DNA of 64,000 nt, taken from Planctomycetota bacterium. GTDB lineage: Bacteria > Planctomycetota > UBA1135 > UBA2386. The notes beneath the pieces are model-generated. The model was not told where the DNA came from. It saw only the letters and a list, made by a program, of their open reading frames with translations, and ran no database searches. The stretch lies in NCBI GenBank assembly GCA_016794425.1, contig JAEUHR010000028.1, positions 62,001-126,000 of the forward strand, read 5' to 3'. Within the stretch, counting starts at the first letter, position 1. Each line of letters begins with the position of its first letter. Below, one piece after another: positions 40,983-49,244 of this stretch. A program made the translations under genes and the position numbers.

Positions 40983-42152
40983 ATGGCCAAGTCGGATCGA
41001 GAACGGAAGGCTGCCGCGGCCGCGCGGCCGGAGTTGCGCGTGGCGATGGTGGGCCACGCGTTCATGGGCCGCGCGCACGGCAATGCGCTGCGGCAGGTCA
41101 ACCGCTTCTTCGACCTGCCGCGCCGCGTCGTGCCGGCGGTCGTGGTCGGTCGCGATCAGGCGCGCGCCGACGCGGCGGCGCAGCAGCTCGGCTTCGAGCG
41201 CGCGACGACCGACCTCGCCGCCGTGCTCGCCGATCCGACGATCGACGTGGTCGACGTCGCGACGCCGAACGACAGCCACCACGCGATCACGCTGGCCGCG
41301 CTGCGCGCGAAGAAGCACGTGCTGTGCGAGAAGCCGCTCGCGTTGTCCACCGCCGAAGCGGTCGCGATGGCGACGCTGGCGAAGCGGCAGCGCGTGCGCA
41401 CCGGCGTCTGGCACAACTACCGGCGGGCGCCCGCGACGGCGCTGGCGGCGCGGCTGATCGCCCGCGGCGAGCTCGGTGCCGTGCGGCAGGTGCGGGCCTG
41501 CTACCTGCAGGACTGGCTGCGCGACCCGGCGGCGCCGGCCAGCTGGCGCACCGAGCGGCGGCGCTGCGGCAGCGGCGCGCACGGCGACCTCGATGCGCAT
41601 CTGATCGACCTGGTGCGCGCGCTGACCGGACTCGAGTTCGCGGCCGTCTGCGGCCTGCAGCAGACGTTCACGAAGCGGCGCCCGACCGGCACCGGCCGCG
41701 GCACCGCCGCGGTCGACGTCGACGACGCGTTCTGCTTCCTGGCGCGCTTCCGGGGCGGGGCGATCGGCACGTTCGAGTCGTCGCGCACAGCGACCGGCCG
41801 CAAGAACCACAACTGCATCGAGGTCTACGGCGAGCGCGGCGCACTGCGCTGGAACCTCGAGCGGCTGAACGAACTCGAGCTGTTCACCGGCACCGGGCCG
41901 GCCGACGCGCAGGGTTTCCGCACGATCCTGTGCATGGACGCGCTGCACCCGTACGCGGCCAACTGGTGGCCGGACGGCCACATCGTCGGCTACGAGCACA
42001 CGTTCGTGCACCACCTCGCCGACTTCGTGCGCGCGCTGCACGACGGCACCCCGTTCCGGCCCGACTTCCAGGACGGCGTCGCCGTGCAGCGCGTGCTCGA
42101 CGCGGCGCTGCGCTCGGCCCGGACCGGCCGCTGGGTGACGATCGGCCGCTGA
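40983..42152 (+). CDS. Gfo/Idh/MocA-family sugar oxidoreductase
   Basis: 389 residues. The N-terminal Rossmann fold starts RVAMVGHAFMGRAHGNAL (variant Gly motif), followed by VVDVATPNDSHHAITLAALR and the family hallmark KKHVLCEKPLALSTAEA, with the catalytic Lys in E-K-P. The second motif has GSGAHGDLDAHLIDLVRALTG, close to the usual G-x-x-x-D-x-G-x-H. The family oxidises or epimerises sugars and inositols with NAD(P). It is followed 54 bases later by a TIM-barrel sugar isomerase, a classic partner, so both probably serve one catabolic pathway. Confidence 0.9.
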   Translation: MAKSDRERKAAAAARPELRVAMVGHAFMGRAHGNALRQVNRFFDLPRRVVPAVVVGRDQARADAAAQQLGFERATTDLAAVLADPTIDVVDVATPNDSHHAITLAALRAKKHVLCEKPLALSTAEAVAMATLAKRQRVRTGVWHNYRRAPATALAARLIARGELGAVRQVRACYLQDWLRDPAAPASWRTERRRCGSGAHGDLDAHLIDLVRALTGLEFAAVCGLQQTFTKRRPTGTGRGTAAVDVDDAFCFLARFRGGAIGTFESSRTATGRKNHNCIEVYGERGALRWNLERLNELELFTGTGPADAQGFRTILCMDALHPYAANWWPDGHIVGYEHTFVHHLADFVRALHDGTPFRPDFQDGVAVQRVLDAALRSARTGRWVTIGR

Positions 42153-42171
42153 CGCCGGCGGTCCTGCGGGC

Positions 42172-42177
42172 TAACGT
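42172..42177 (+). promoter_or_regulatory. TAACGT, possible -10 for the isomerase gene
   Basis: TAACGT lies 29 bases before ATG 42207, which would give a leader of about 20 bases. The isomerase could alternatively be read from the oxidoreductase transcript. Confidence 0.25.
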
Positions 42178-42206
42178 GCAACCGCGCTGCCCAGCGCGTT
42201 CCCGCC

Positions 42207-43253
42207 ATGATGAAAGGCCCCGGCATCTTCCTCGCGCAGTTCCTGTCGGACCGCGCGCCGCTCGACCGCTTCGACACCGCCTGCCGCTGGGCCGCCGAGC
42301 TCGACTACACCGGCGTGCAGGTGCCGTCGTGGGACCGCCGTTGCCTCGACCTCGAGAAGGCGGCCACCAGCAAGGCCTACTGCGACGAGCTGCGCGGCAC
42401 CGCGGCCGCGGCCGGCGTCGAGATCAGCGAACTGAGTTCGCACCTGCAGGGCCAGCTGGTCGCCGTGCACCCGGCGTACACGTCGATGTTCCAGGCGTTC
42501 GCGCCGGCCGACGTGCAGACGCCCGAGGCGATGTCGCGCTGGGGCAGCGACCAGGTCAAGGCGTGCCTGCGCGCGAGCCGCAACCTCGGGCTCACCGCGA
42601 TGCCGACGTTCAGCGGCGCGCTGATGTGGCACACGATGTACCCGTGGCCGCAGCGGCCGGCGGGCCTCGTCGAGGCGGGCTTCAAGGAACTGGCGCGGCG
42701 CTGGCGGCCGCTGCTCGACCTGGCCGAGGAGCTCGGCGTCGACTGCGCGTTCGAGGTGCACCCCGGCGAGGACCTGCACGACGGCGCCAGCTTCGAAGCG
42801 TTCCTCGACCACGTCGACGAGCACCCGCGTGCCTGCCTGCTCTACGACCCGAGCCACTTCGTGCTGCAGCAGCTCGACTACCTCGAGTACATCGAGCTCT
42901 ACCACGAGCGGATCCGCTGCTTCCACGTCAAGGACGCGGAGTTCCGGCCCAACGGCCGCACCGGCGTCTACGGCGGCTACCAGGGCTGGCAGAACCGCGC
43001 CGGCCGGTTCCGGTCGCCGGGCGACGGCCAGGTCGACTTCACGGCCGTGTTCACGCTGCTGACCAAGTACGGCTACGAGGGCTGGGCCACGCTCGAGTGG
43101 GAGTGCTGCTTCAAGGACGCGCAGCAGGGCGCCGAGGAAGGCGCACCGTTCATCGCGCAACACCTGATCACGCCGCCGTCGCGCGCGTTCGACGACTTCG
43201 CGGGCGGCCGGGTCGACCAGGCGGCGATCCGGCGCGTGCTCGGCCTGCCGTGA
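42207..43253 (+). CDS. Sugar phosphate isomerase/epimerase (xylose-isomerase-like TIM barrel)
   Basis: 348 residues. The TIM-barrel metal site is spelled out by CAFEVHPGEDLHDG (Glu and His), LLYDPSHFVLQQLDYLEY (Asp-x-x-His), RIRCFHVKDAEF (His-x-Lys-Asp) and a late WATLEWECCF (Glu). This is the AP-endonuclease-2/xylose-isomerase-like family, whose members isomerise or epimerise keto sugars and inositol derivatives with a divalent metal. It is the downstream partner of the Gfo/Idh/MocA oxidoreductase. The start ATG-ATG at 42207 has no clear ribosome binding site. Confidence 0.9.
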   Translation: MMKGPGIFLAQFLSDRAPLDRFDTACRWAAELDYTGVQVPSWDRRCLDLEKAATSKAYCDELRGTAAAAGVEISELSSHLQGQLVAVHPAYTSMFQAFAPADVQTPEAMSRWGSDQVKACLRASRNLGLTAMPTFSGALMWHTMYPWPQRPAGLVEAGFKELARRWRPLLDLAEELGVDCAFEVHPGEDLHDGASFEAFLDHVDEHPRACLLYDPSHFVLQQLDYLEYIELYHERIRCFHVKDAEFRPNGRTGVYGGYQGWQNRAGRFRSPGDGQVDFTAVFTLLTKYGYEGWATLEWECCFKDAQQGAEEGAPFIAQHLITPPSRAFDDFAGGRVDQAAIRRVLGLP

Positions 43254-43264
43254 CCGGCCGTCAC
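43250..43264. terminator. Short inverted repeat spanning two convergent stop codons
   Basis: GTGAC at 43250-43254 pairs with GTCAC at 43260-43264. The isomerase stop and the lipoprotein stop on the other strand lie in the arms. Confidence 0.3.
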
Positions 43265-43752
43265 CGCGTCAGGTAGGCCGTGATCTTCGGGTCGCTGAGC
43301 ATCGCGACGACGACGCGCATCATCGCGCCGTCGATCTGGCGCTTGGTGTTGGCCGCCATCGTCGAGCTGTTGGTGCCAGTGAACACCGCGCGGTAGCCGT
43401 CGCCGGTCTCGACGCGCAGGCGCACTTCCGACGTGATCTTGACCCAGCCGGTCTCGGTGGTCGCGAACTCGAGCGCCAGCTTCAGCCGCCGCGGCGCGTC
43501 GGCGGTCACGGTCATGCCGCGCTGCTGCAGTTCGCGCTGCGTGATCTGGATCGCGACGTCGGTCCAGGCGCGGTAGTCGATGCGCCACGGGCCGCTGACG
43601 ACCTCCTCGCCGGGCGGCTGGTCGTTCTCGAGCACGATCGCGTGCGTCGACTGGAACTCGGCCGCGATCGGTTCGAACGGCCGGTCGGGGCTCGGCGTGT
43701 AGCGGGTGGCACAGGCGGCGAACAGCAACGCGAACAACGGCAACCAACGCAT
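43261..43752 (-). CDS. Lipoprotein of unknown function (DUF-type, envelope)
   Basis: 163 residues. MRWLPLFALLFAAC is a lipoprotein signal peptide with lipobox F-A-A-C. The mature part alternates beta strands and a helix: ITQRELQQRGMTV, then LKLALEFATTETG and a conserved-looking NTKRQIDGAMMRVVVAMLSD. The layout resembles small lipoproteins of the LptE or YajG/DUF799 kind, but no family is claimed. ATG 43761 is an alternative 3 codons earlier. A TAGGCT box lies 26 bases upstream on the same strand. Confidence 0.75.
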   Translation of the reverse strand: MRWLPLFALLFAACATRYTPSPDRPFEPIAAEFQSTHAIVLENDQPPGEEVVSGPWRIDYRAWTDVAIQITQRELQQRGMTVTADAPRRLKLALEFATTETGWVKITSEVRLRVETGDGYRAVFTGTNSSTMAANTKRQIDGAMMRVVVAMLSDPKITAYLTR

Positions 43753-43778
43753 GGTGGGCACCTCGGCGAGAAGCCTGC

Positions 43779-43784
43779 AGCCTA
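43779..43784 (-). promoter_or_regulatory. TAGGCT box upstream of the lipoprotein
   Basis: TAGGCT on the minus strand lies 26 bases before ATG 43752. Its divergent twin, the same hexamer on the plus strand at 43832-43837, precedes the next gene. Confidence 0.35.
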
Positions 43785-43831
43785 CCGCGACGCCGGCTCG
43801 GACGGTACAGGCACGGCGGCCACCGACCCGC

Positions 43832-43837
43832 TAGGCT
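43832..43837 (+). promoter_or_regulatory. TAGGCT -10 box, near-leaderless start
   Basis: TAGGCT lies 9 bases before ATG 43847 and there is no ribosome binding site. Confidence 0.5.
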
Positions 43838-43846
43838 GTCCGGACC

Positions 43847-45844
43847 ATGGCTGCCGCCGCGACCGTCGCCGAACCGCCGCGCTCGGTGCCCGCACCGGTC
43901 GCGGAGCCGCCGGCCTGCCGGCCGGCGCCGGCGCTGACGAAGCTGCCGATCGTGCTGATCGCCGCGCTGGCGGCGTTCGTCGCGCTGCCGCGCGTGCACG
44001 GCCACCCGCACATGCTGGCCGCGTTCGCCGGCACCGCCGGTGCGCTGCTGGTCTGGCAGGTCGCGGTCGCGGTGCTGGCGCGGCGCCGCGGCCGGCGGCT
44101 CGCGGTCGAGGTCGCGCCACCGGTCCGCCAGCACTACATCCAGGCCTGCGTGCAGCTGTGTCTGTACGCGTACTGGGGCTGGTTCTGGCAGCAGTCGGAC
44201 GGCACGCGGCCGATCTTCGCGCAGCTGCCGCTGGTGGTCGCGCAGGCGATCTACCTGTACGCGTTCGACGCGCTGTTCGCGTGGTCGCGCGGCCGCACCT
44301 GGCGGCTCGCGTCGGGTCCGCTGCCGATCGTGCTGAGCACGAACCTGTTCATCTGGTTCCGCGACGACTGGTTCGTCTGGCAGTTCGCGATGATCACGAT
44401 CGGCCTGCTCGGCAAGGAGTTCGTGAAGTGGCACAAGGAAGGCCGCCGCACGCACGTCTTCAACCCGTCGGGCTTCGGCCTCGCGGTGACGGCCATCGTG
44501 CTGATCGCGACCGGCACCGTCGACCTCACGTGGGCCAAGCCGCTGGCGTCGACGATCGAACTGCCGCCGCAGATCTTCGTGTTCCTGTTCGGCCTCGGCC
44601 TCGTCGTGCAGCACTTCTTCGCGGTCACGCTGATGACGTTCGCGGCCGCGGTGACGATGGTCGCGATCAACTTCGCCTACACGCAGGCGACCGGCGTCTA
44701 CCTGTTCGGCAGCACCAACCTGCCGGCGGCCGCGTTCCTCGGGCTGCACCTGCTGATGACCGATCCGTCGACGTCGCCGCGCACGCACCTCGGCCGCACG
44801 TTGTTCGGCATCGGCTACGGCGCCGGCTACGTGGTCGTGTTCGAGCTGCTGCGGGCGATCGGCGCGCCCGAGCTGTTCGCGAAGTTGTTCCCGGTGCCGG
44901 TGCTGAACCTCTGCGTGCAGCGGCTCGACGCGCTGGCACGCAGCGGCTTCGCCGGGCGCCTGAATGCCCGCTGGGAGGCCGCGCGCTCGCCGCGCGCCGG
45001 CAACGCGCTGCACATGGCGCTGTGGATCGTCGTGTTCGCGGCGCTGTGGGGCAGTGGCTACGTCGGCGGCAAGAACCACCCGGGCGACTCGATCCCGTTC
45101 TGGAAGCGCGCGGTCGCCGAGGGGCGCCGCGAGGCCGAGAAGAGCCTCGTGCTGGTGGCCGGCAACCAGGCCGAGCTGCGCGGTTCGGCGGCGGCCTACA
45201 ACGAGCTCGGCCTGCTGAGCCTGGCCGGCCACGTCGATTCGGCCGACGCACGCGTGCGCATCAAGTCGGCGGCCCACTGGTTCGCGCAGGCGGCAGCGCG
45301 CGGCAGCATCGAGGCCAGCGAGAACCTGGTCGCGCTGTACCTGTTCCGCGGCGCGCGCCGTTCCGACCAGGAACTCGAGTCGGCGATGCGGCGCGTCGAC
45401 GCGGCGGCCAAACAGGGCCGCGCGCGCAGTTCGTTCCTGTTCGGTTTCGCGCACGAGGTCGGCGATGCGGTGCCGGCCGACATTGCTCGCGCGCTGGCGT
45501 TCTACCGCCGTGCCGGCGCCGACGACCTGCCGGCGAGCAAGGGCATCGCGCGGCTGGCGCTGACGGCCGAGGGCGCGACGATCGACCTCGCCGGCGCCGC
45601 GGCGACGCTGGTGCGCGGCGCCGAGGCCGGCGACGGCGAGGCCGCGTGGCTGCTTGCCTACCTGCACGCGGCGGGGCGCGGCGTGCCGTGCGACGCAGCG
45701 CGCGTCACGGCCTTGGGCGAACGGGCGCGCGCGCTCGGCTGGCCGCCGGCCGTGGCCGCGGCCGCGGCGCCGCAGCTGCCGGAGTTCGCGCGGCCGGAGC
45801 GCCGCCTGCTGCAGCCCGAGTGGTCGACCGCGTTCCCGCAGTGA
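43847..45844 (+). CDS. Fusion of NqrB/RnfD-like membrane domain with Sel1-type repeats
   Basis: 665 residues. The N-terminal 400 contain about 9-10 membrane helices. THVFNPSGFGLAV and LLMTDPSTSPRTHLGRTLFGIGYGAG closely resemble the NQR2/RnfD/RnfE family (TDPVTSP followed by a G-R-x-x-F/Y-G-x-x-x-G stretch). The usual S-G-A-T flavin-attachment motif was not found. After a last helix (ALHMALWIVVFAALWGSGYV) come about 220 residues of TPR-like Sel1 repeats (AAYNELGLLSLAGHV, ASENLVALYLFRGAR, GEAAWLLAYLHAAGRG). No other rnf/nqr gene is nearby. Membrane electron transfer is possible, but a structural role cannot be excluded. Confidence 0.78.
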   Translation: MAAAATVAEPPRSVPAPVAEPPACRPAPALTKLPIVLIAALAAFVALPRVHGHPHMLAAFAGTAGALLVWQVAVAVLARRRGRRLAVEVAPPVRQHYIQACVQLCLYAYWGWFWQQSDGTRPIFAQLPLVVAQAIYLYAFDALFAWSRGRTWRLASGPLPIVLSTNLFIWFRDDWFVWQFAMITIGLLGKEFVKWHKEGRRTHVFNPSGFGLAVTAIVLIATGTVDLTWAKPLASTIELPPQIFVFLFGLGLVVQHFFAVTLMTFAAAVTMVAINFAYTQATGVYLFGSTNLPAAAFLGLHLLMTDPSTSPRTHLGRTLFGIGYGAGYVVVFELLRAIGAPELFAKLFPVPVLNLCVQRLDALARSGFAGRLNARWEAARSPRAGNALHMALWIVVFAALWGSGYVGGKNHPGDSIPFWKRAVAEGRREAEKSLVLVAGNQAELRGSAAAYNELGLLSLAGHVDSADARVRIKSAAHWFAQAAARGSIEASENLVALYLFRGARRSDQELESAMRRVDAAAKQGRARSSFLFGFAHEVGDAVPADIARALAFYRRAGADDLPASKGIARLALTAEGATIDLAGAAATLVRGAEAGDGEAAWLLAYLHAAGRGVPCDAARVTALGERARALGWPPAVAAAAAPQLPEFARPERRLLQPEWSTAFPQ

Positions 45845-45850
45845 CCGAAC

Positions 45851-48436
45851 TCAGTGCGTGACCGGCCGCGTCGGCCGCAGTCCGACCGCGCCGTCGCGGG
45901 CGGTCGGCGCCAGCGCCGCGCGTGCCGATGCGCGGCCCGCCAGCGGTGAGTCGTGCGAACTGCCGCCGCGCACGACGCGCGGTGCCGCACCGTCGTCGCT
46001 GCCGCCGCGCAGGCCGTCGCCGCTGCGCAGCGCGACGCGGCCGTACGGCAGCTTCTCGTCGCGGCACCACTCGGCGACGTTGCCGTGCAGGTCGTAGAGC
46101 CCGAACGGATTCGGCTGCAGCAGCCCCGGTCGCTGCGGCCTGCCGCCGAACCGGCCGTGCGACGCGAGCGCCAGCGGGTCGGCGCCCGTGCACCACGGCG
46201 TCGGCGTGCGCGCGCGGCAGGCGTATTCCCACTGCGCCTCGGTCGGCAGCAGCATGCCGACCGCGCGCAGCGCCGCCGTGGCTTCGAACCAGGTCATGCC
46301 GACCGCCGGCAGCCGCGGATCGGCCCCGTCCAGCGGCGCGCCGCCGAGGCGGGCCCATTGGGCGGCGTCGAGTTCGGTGCGCGCGATCAGGAACTCGTCG
46401 AGTGCGATCGACTCGCCGTGCAGTTCGTCGTCCTCGGCCTCGTCGTCGTTCTGCGCCATGCCCGGATCGCCGCGGCGCGCGCCGAGCTGCACGGTGCCGG
46501 CTGGCAGCAGCACGAAGACGACGCCGCTGCCGGGCCCGAGCTGCAGCCGGCCGACGGCGTCGCGCTGCGGCAGCGGCTCGCCGGGGGCCTGGCTGCACAG
46601 GTCGACGAACTCGAACAGCCCGCTGTGCGGGTCCGGACCGAGCGGCACCAGGCCCGGCAGCGGCGCGAGGCGCAGGCCGCGGTAGGTCGCGCTGGCCGTG
46701 ATCGCGTCGGTGCACGTGCGCCAGCCCGCGTCGGCCAGTGCCGGCTGCACGACCTCGCGCAGGAAGCGCAGCCGCTGCTGCACGCGCGGCAGCACGCCGC
46801 TCTCGCCCGTGAACTCGCGCAGCGCGTCCTGCAGCCGCTGCAGCGCGTCGGCGAGGTGCTGGTCGGCCGGATCGGCGAACGAGCCGTCGCTCGCGTCGCG
46901 GCGCTGCTGCAGCGCCGCCAGACGTTCGGCCAGCTTCGGCAGCTCGGCGGCCAGCGGTTCGCCGTGCTCGGCGAGCCAGCCGGTGTAGCTGCGTTCGTGC
47001 ACCGGCCACGGCGGCGGCAGCGCGGCGGCGGCCGCGATCGCCGCGCGCAGCCGGCCCTCGTTGGCGAGCAGCCGGAAGCCGGCGTCGGCCTTCGCGGCCA
47101 ACGCGGTGCGCTGTGCCTCGGCCAGATCGCGCGCCGTCTGCGCCAGGTGCAGCGACCACGACATCACGACCACGGCGGCCAGCAGGCCGATCGCGACGAT
47201 CGCGATCGCCGCCGACTCGGCGCGATGGCGCCGCACGAACTTGCGCAGCCGGTACCAGGTCGACTGCGGCGCGACCGCGATCGGTTCGTGTGCGAGGAAG
47301 CGCCGCAGGTCCGCCGCGAACTCGGACACCGTCGCGTAGCGTTCGTCGCGTTCCTTCGCCAGCGCCTTCAGCAGGATGCCGTCGAGGTCGCCGCGCAAGG
47401 CCGACCGCACCGCCGGCGGCGCGATCGCGCTCGGCGCTTCGACCGGATGGCGCCGGATCGCCGCCGCCATGCCGGCGAAGCCCTGCGCGCGCAGCAGGTG
47501 GCCCGGCACCGGCAGCCGGTCGGTCAGCAGCTCGTACAGCTGCACGCCGAGCGCGTAGACGTCGGCGCGCGTGTCGATGTCGCCGATCCGCCCCTCGGCC
47601 TGCTCGGGGCTCATGAACTCCGGCGTGCCCATCAGCGTGCCCTGGAACGTCATCGCGCCGCCCTGCAGCAGCGGGTCGGCCAGCGACTTGGCGATGCCGA
47701 AGTCGATGATCTTCGGCTGCGGCCGGCCGGCGACGTCGGCGACCAGCACGTTGTTGGAGCTGAGGTCGCGGTGCAGCACGGCCTTCTGGTGCGCGTGCTG
47801 CATCGCGTCGAGCACCAGCAGGAACAGCTCGATCCGCGCGCGGACCGACGGCGCCTCGCGGCGGCACCACGCGAGCAGCGTCGGACCTTCGACCAGCTCC
47901 ATGACGAAGAACGGCCGGCCCCGGTCGGTCGTGCCGGCGTCGAGCAGCCGCGCGATGCCGGGATGGTCCATGCGGTTCAGCGCCTCGCGCTCGGCCGTGA
48001 ACCGCGCCAGGATCTCGCGCGAGTCCATGCCGGGGTTCAGCACCTTGACCGCGACCGGCCGCCGGATCGGCTCTTGTTGCTCGGCGCGGTAGACGGTGCC
48101 GAAGCCGCCGCGGCCGAGCACGGCCTGCAGCACGTAGGCGCCGAGCCGTCGCGGCAGCGCGTCGTCGCGGTCGCGGTCCCGTTCGCGTTCGGCGCCGGCG
48201 GCGCCGACACCGCCGGGCAGGGGCGTCGGCCCCACGATCGTGCCGCGCACCGCGACGCCGGCCGACGCGAGCCACGCGCGCAGCGCGCGTTCGTGCTGCG
48301 GGTGCGCGGCCAGCAGCGCCTGCAGCGCGTCGTCGCGCGCGGCGTCGTCGCCTTCGAGGATCGTGAGCACGGCGTCCTCGAGTTCCTGCGGCAGCGGGGC
48401 CGGGCCGGGCGGTGGGGCGCTCACGCGGCGGATCAT
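45851..48436 (-). CDS. Transmembrane Ser/Thr kinase fused to a formylglycine-generating-enzyme-like domain
   Basis: 861 residues. The kinase domain (about 98-370) has the Gly loop GRGGFGTVYRA, catalytic Lys131 in VAVKVL, catalytic loop HRDLSSNNV (222-230), DFG at 245-247, and GTPEFMSPEQ. The usual Lys of HRDLKxxN is replaced by Ser, as in some plant receptor kinases. A membrane span (IAIVAIGLLAAVVVMSWSL) follows. The last 200 residues are an FGE/sulfatase-modifying-factor fold: LLPTEAQWEYACRA, NPFGLYDLHGNVAEWC and VVRGGSS. In such fusions the outer domain is usually a binding or sensory module. Transcribed away from the deiodinase-like gene. Confidence 0.92.
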   Translation of the reverse strand: MIRRVSAPPPGPAPLPQELEDAVLTILEGDDAARDDALQALLAAHPQHERALRAWLASAGVAVRGTIVGPTPLPGGVGAAGAERERDRDRDDALPRRLGAYVLQAVLGRGGFGTVYRAEQQEPIRRPVAVKVLNPGMDSREILARFTAEREALNRMDHPGIARLLDAGTTDRGRPFFVMELVEGPTLLAWCRREAPSVRARIELFLLVLDAMQHAHQKAVLHRDLSSNNVLVADVAGRPQPKIIDFGIAKSLADPLLQGGAMTFQGTLMGTPEFMSPEQAEGRIGDIDTRADVYALGVQLYELLTDRLPVPGHLLRAQGFAGMAAAIRRHPVEAPSAIAPPAVRSALRGDLDGILLKALAKERDERYATVSEFAADLRRFLAHEPIAVAPQSTWYRLRKFVRRHRAESAAIAIVAIGLLAAVVVMSWSLHLAQTARDLAEAQRTALAAKADAGFRLLANEGRLRAAIAAAAALPPPWPVHERSYTGWLAEHGEPLAAELPKLAERLAALQQRRDASDGSFADPADQHLADALQRLQDALREFTGESGVLPRVQQRLRFLREVVQPALADAGWRTCTDAITASATYRGLRLAPLPGLVPLGPDPHSGLFEFVDLCSQAPGEPLPQRDAVGRLQLGPGSGVVFVLLPAGTVQLGARRGDPGMAQNDDEAEDDELHGESIALDEFLIARTELDAAQWARLGGAPLDGADPRLPAVGMTWFEATAALRAVGMLLPTEAQWEYACRARTPTPWCTGADPLALASHGRFGGRPQRPGLLQPNPFGLYDLHGNVAEWCRDEKLPYGRVALRSGDGLRGGSDDGAAPRVVRGGSSHDSPLAGRASARAALAPTARDGAVGLRPTRPVTH

Positions 48437-48506
48437 GGCGAGCCGGGCGACCGGCGGCCAGCGTCGGCGTCTTGTGCACGGTGCCGCGGTGCGCTGTCGT
48501 GTCGCG

Positions 48507-49163
48507 ATGGACGTGCACTACGTGCCCTATCCCGACCGCTACGAACCGGCGCTGCCGGCCGAGGCCGCGGCCGCGGCGTTCCACGACGTCGTGCGCCGTC
48601 GCCGCAGCGTGCGCGAGTTCAGCGACCGGCCGGTGTCGCGAGCGACGATCGAGTGGCTGGTGCGCGCCGCGCACAGTGCGCCGAGCGGTGCCAACAAGCA
48701 GCCGTGGCGGTTCGTCTGCGTGCAGGACCCGGCGGTGAAGGCGCGCATCCGTGCCGGCGCCGAAGCCGAGGAGCGCGAGTTCTACGACCGCCGCGCCAAC
48801 GCCGAGTGGCTGCAGGACCTCGAGCCGCTGGGCACCGACGCGAACAAGGCGTTCCTGACCACGGCGCCGTGGCTGATCGTCGTGTTCCAGCTGACGCACG
48901 GCGACGACGGCGGCCAGGTCTACTACCTGAAGGAGTCGGTCGGCCTCGCCTGTGGCCTGCTGCTGGCGGCGGCGCAGTTCGCCGGCCTCGCGACGCTGAC
49001 GCACACGCCGAGTCCGATGGCGTTCCTCGGCGAGATCCTGGGCCGGCCGAAGCACGAACGGCCGTTCCTGCTGATCCCGGTCGGCTGGCCCGCCGACGGC
49101 TGCCGCGTGCCGGCGCGGGCGCTCGAACGCCGCCCGCTCGACCAGGTCATGGTCGTGGTCTGA
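48507..49163 (+). CDS. Nitroreductase-family flavoprotein resembling iodotyrosine deiodinase
   Basis: 218 residues, the length of soluble bacterial deiodinase homologues. RRRRSVREFSDRPVS and SAPSGANKQPWRFV bind FMN. The C-terminal HTPSPMAFLGEILGRP, LLIPVGWPA and RRPLDQVMVVV follow animal iodotyrosine deiodinase almost block by block. The lid residues that grip the amino-acid part of halotyrosine appear conserved: Glu89, Tyr93 and Lys114 have the same spacing (4 and 21) as Glu153, Tyr157 and Lys178 of the mammalian enzyme. Reductive dehalogenation of halotyrosines is therefore likely but unproved. It stands alone and is divergent from the kinase gene. Confidence 0.83.
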   Translation: MDVHYVPYPDRYEPALPAEAAAAAFHDVVRRRRSVREFSDRPVSRATIEWLVRAAHSAPSGANKQPWRFVCVQDPAVKARIRAGAEAEEREFYDRRANAEWLQDLEPLGTDANKAFLTTAPWLIVVFQLTHGDDGGQVYYLKESVGLACGLLLAAAQFAGLATLTHTPSPMAFLGEILGRPKHERPFLLIPVGWPADGCRVPARALERRPLDQVMVVV

Positions 49164-49204
49164 CCGCCGGGCCGGAATTCGAGCCAGGTGCGTGCGGTCG
49201 TGGC

Positions 49205-49234
49205 GAAAGCGTTCTTCGGCGGGTGAACGCTTTC
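49205..49234 (+). repeat. Perfect 10-bp leader hairpin before the first secreted paralogue
   Basis: GAAAGCGTTC at 49205-49214 pairs perfectly with GAACGCTTTC at 49225-49234. It ends 10 bases before ATG 49245. The left arm and loop contain GTTCTTCGG, close to GTTCTTCCG in the leader of the downstream paralogue. Confidence 0.55.
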
Positions 49235-49244
49235 CCAAGAGACG

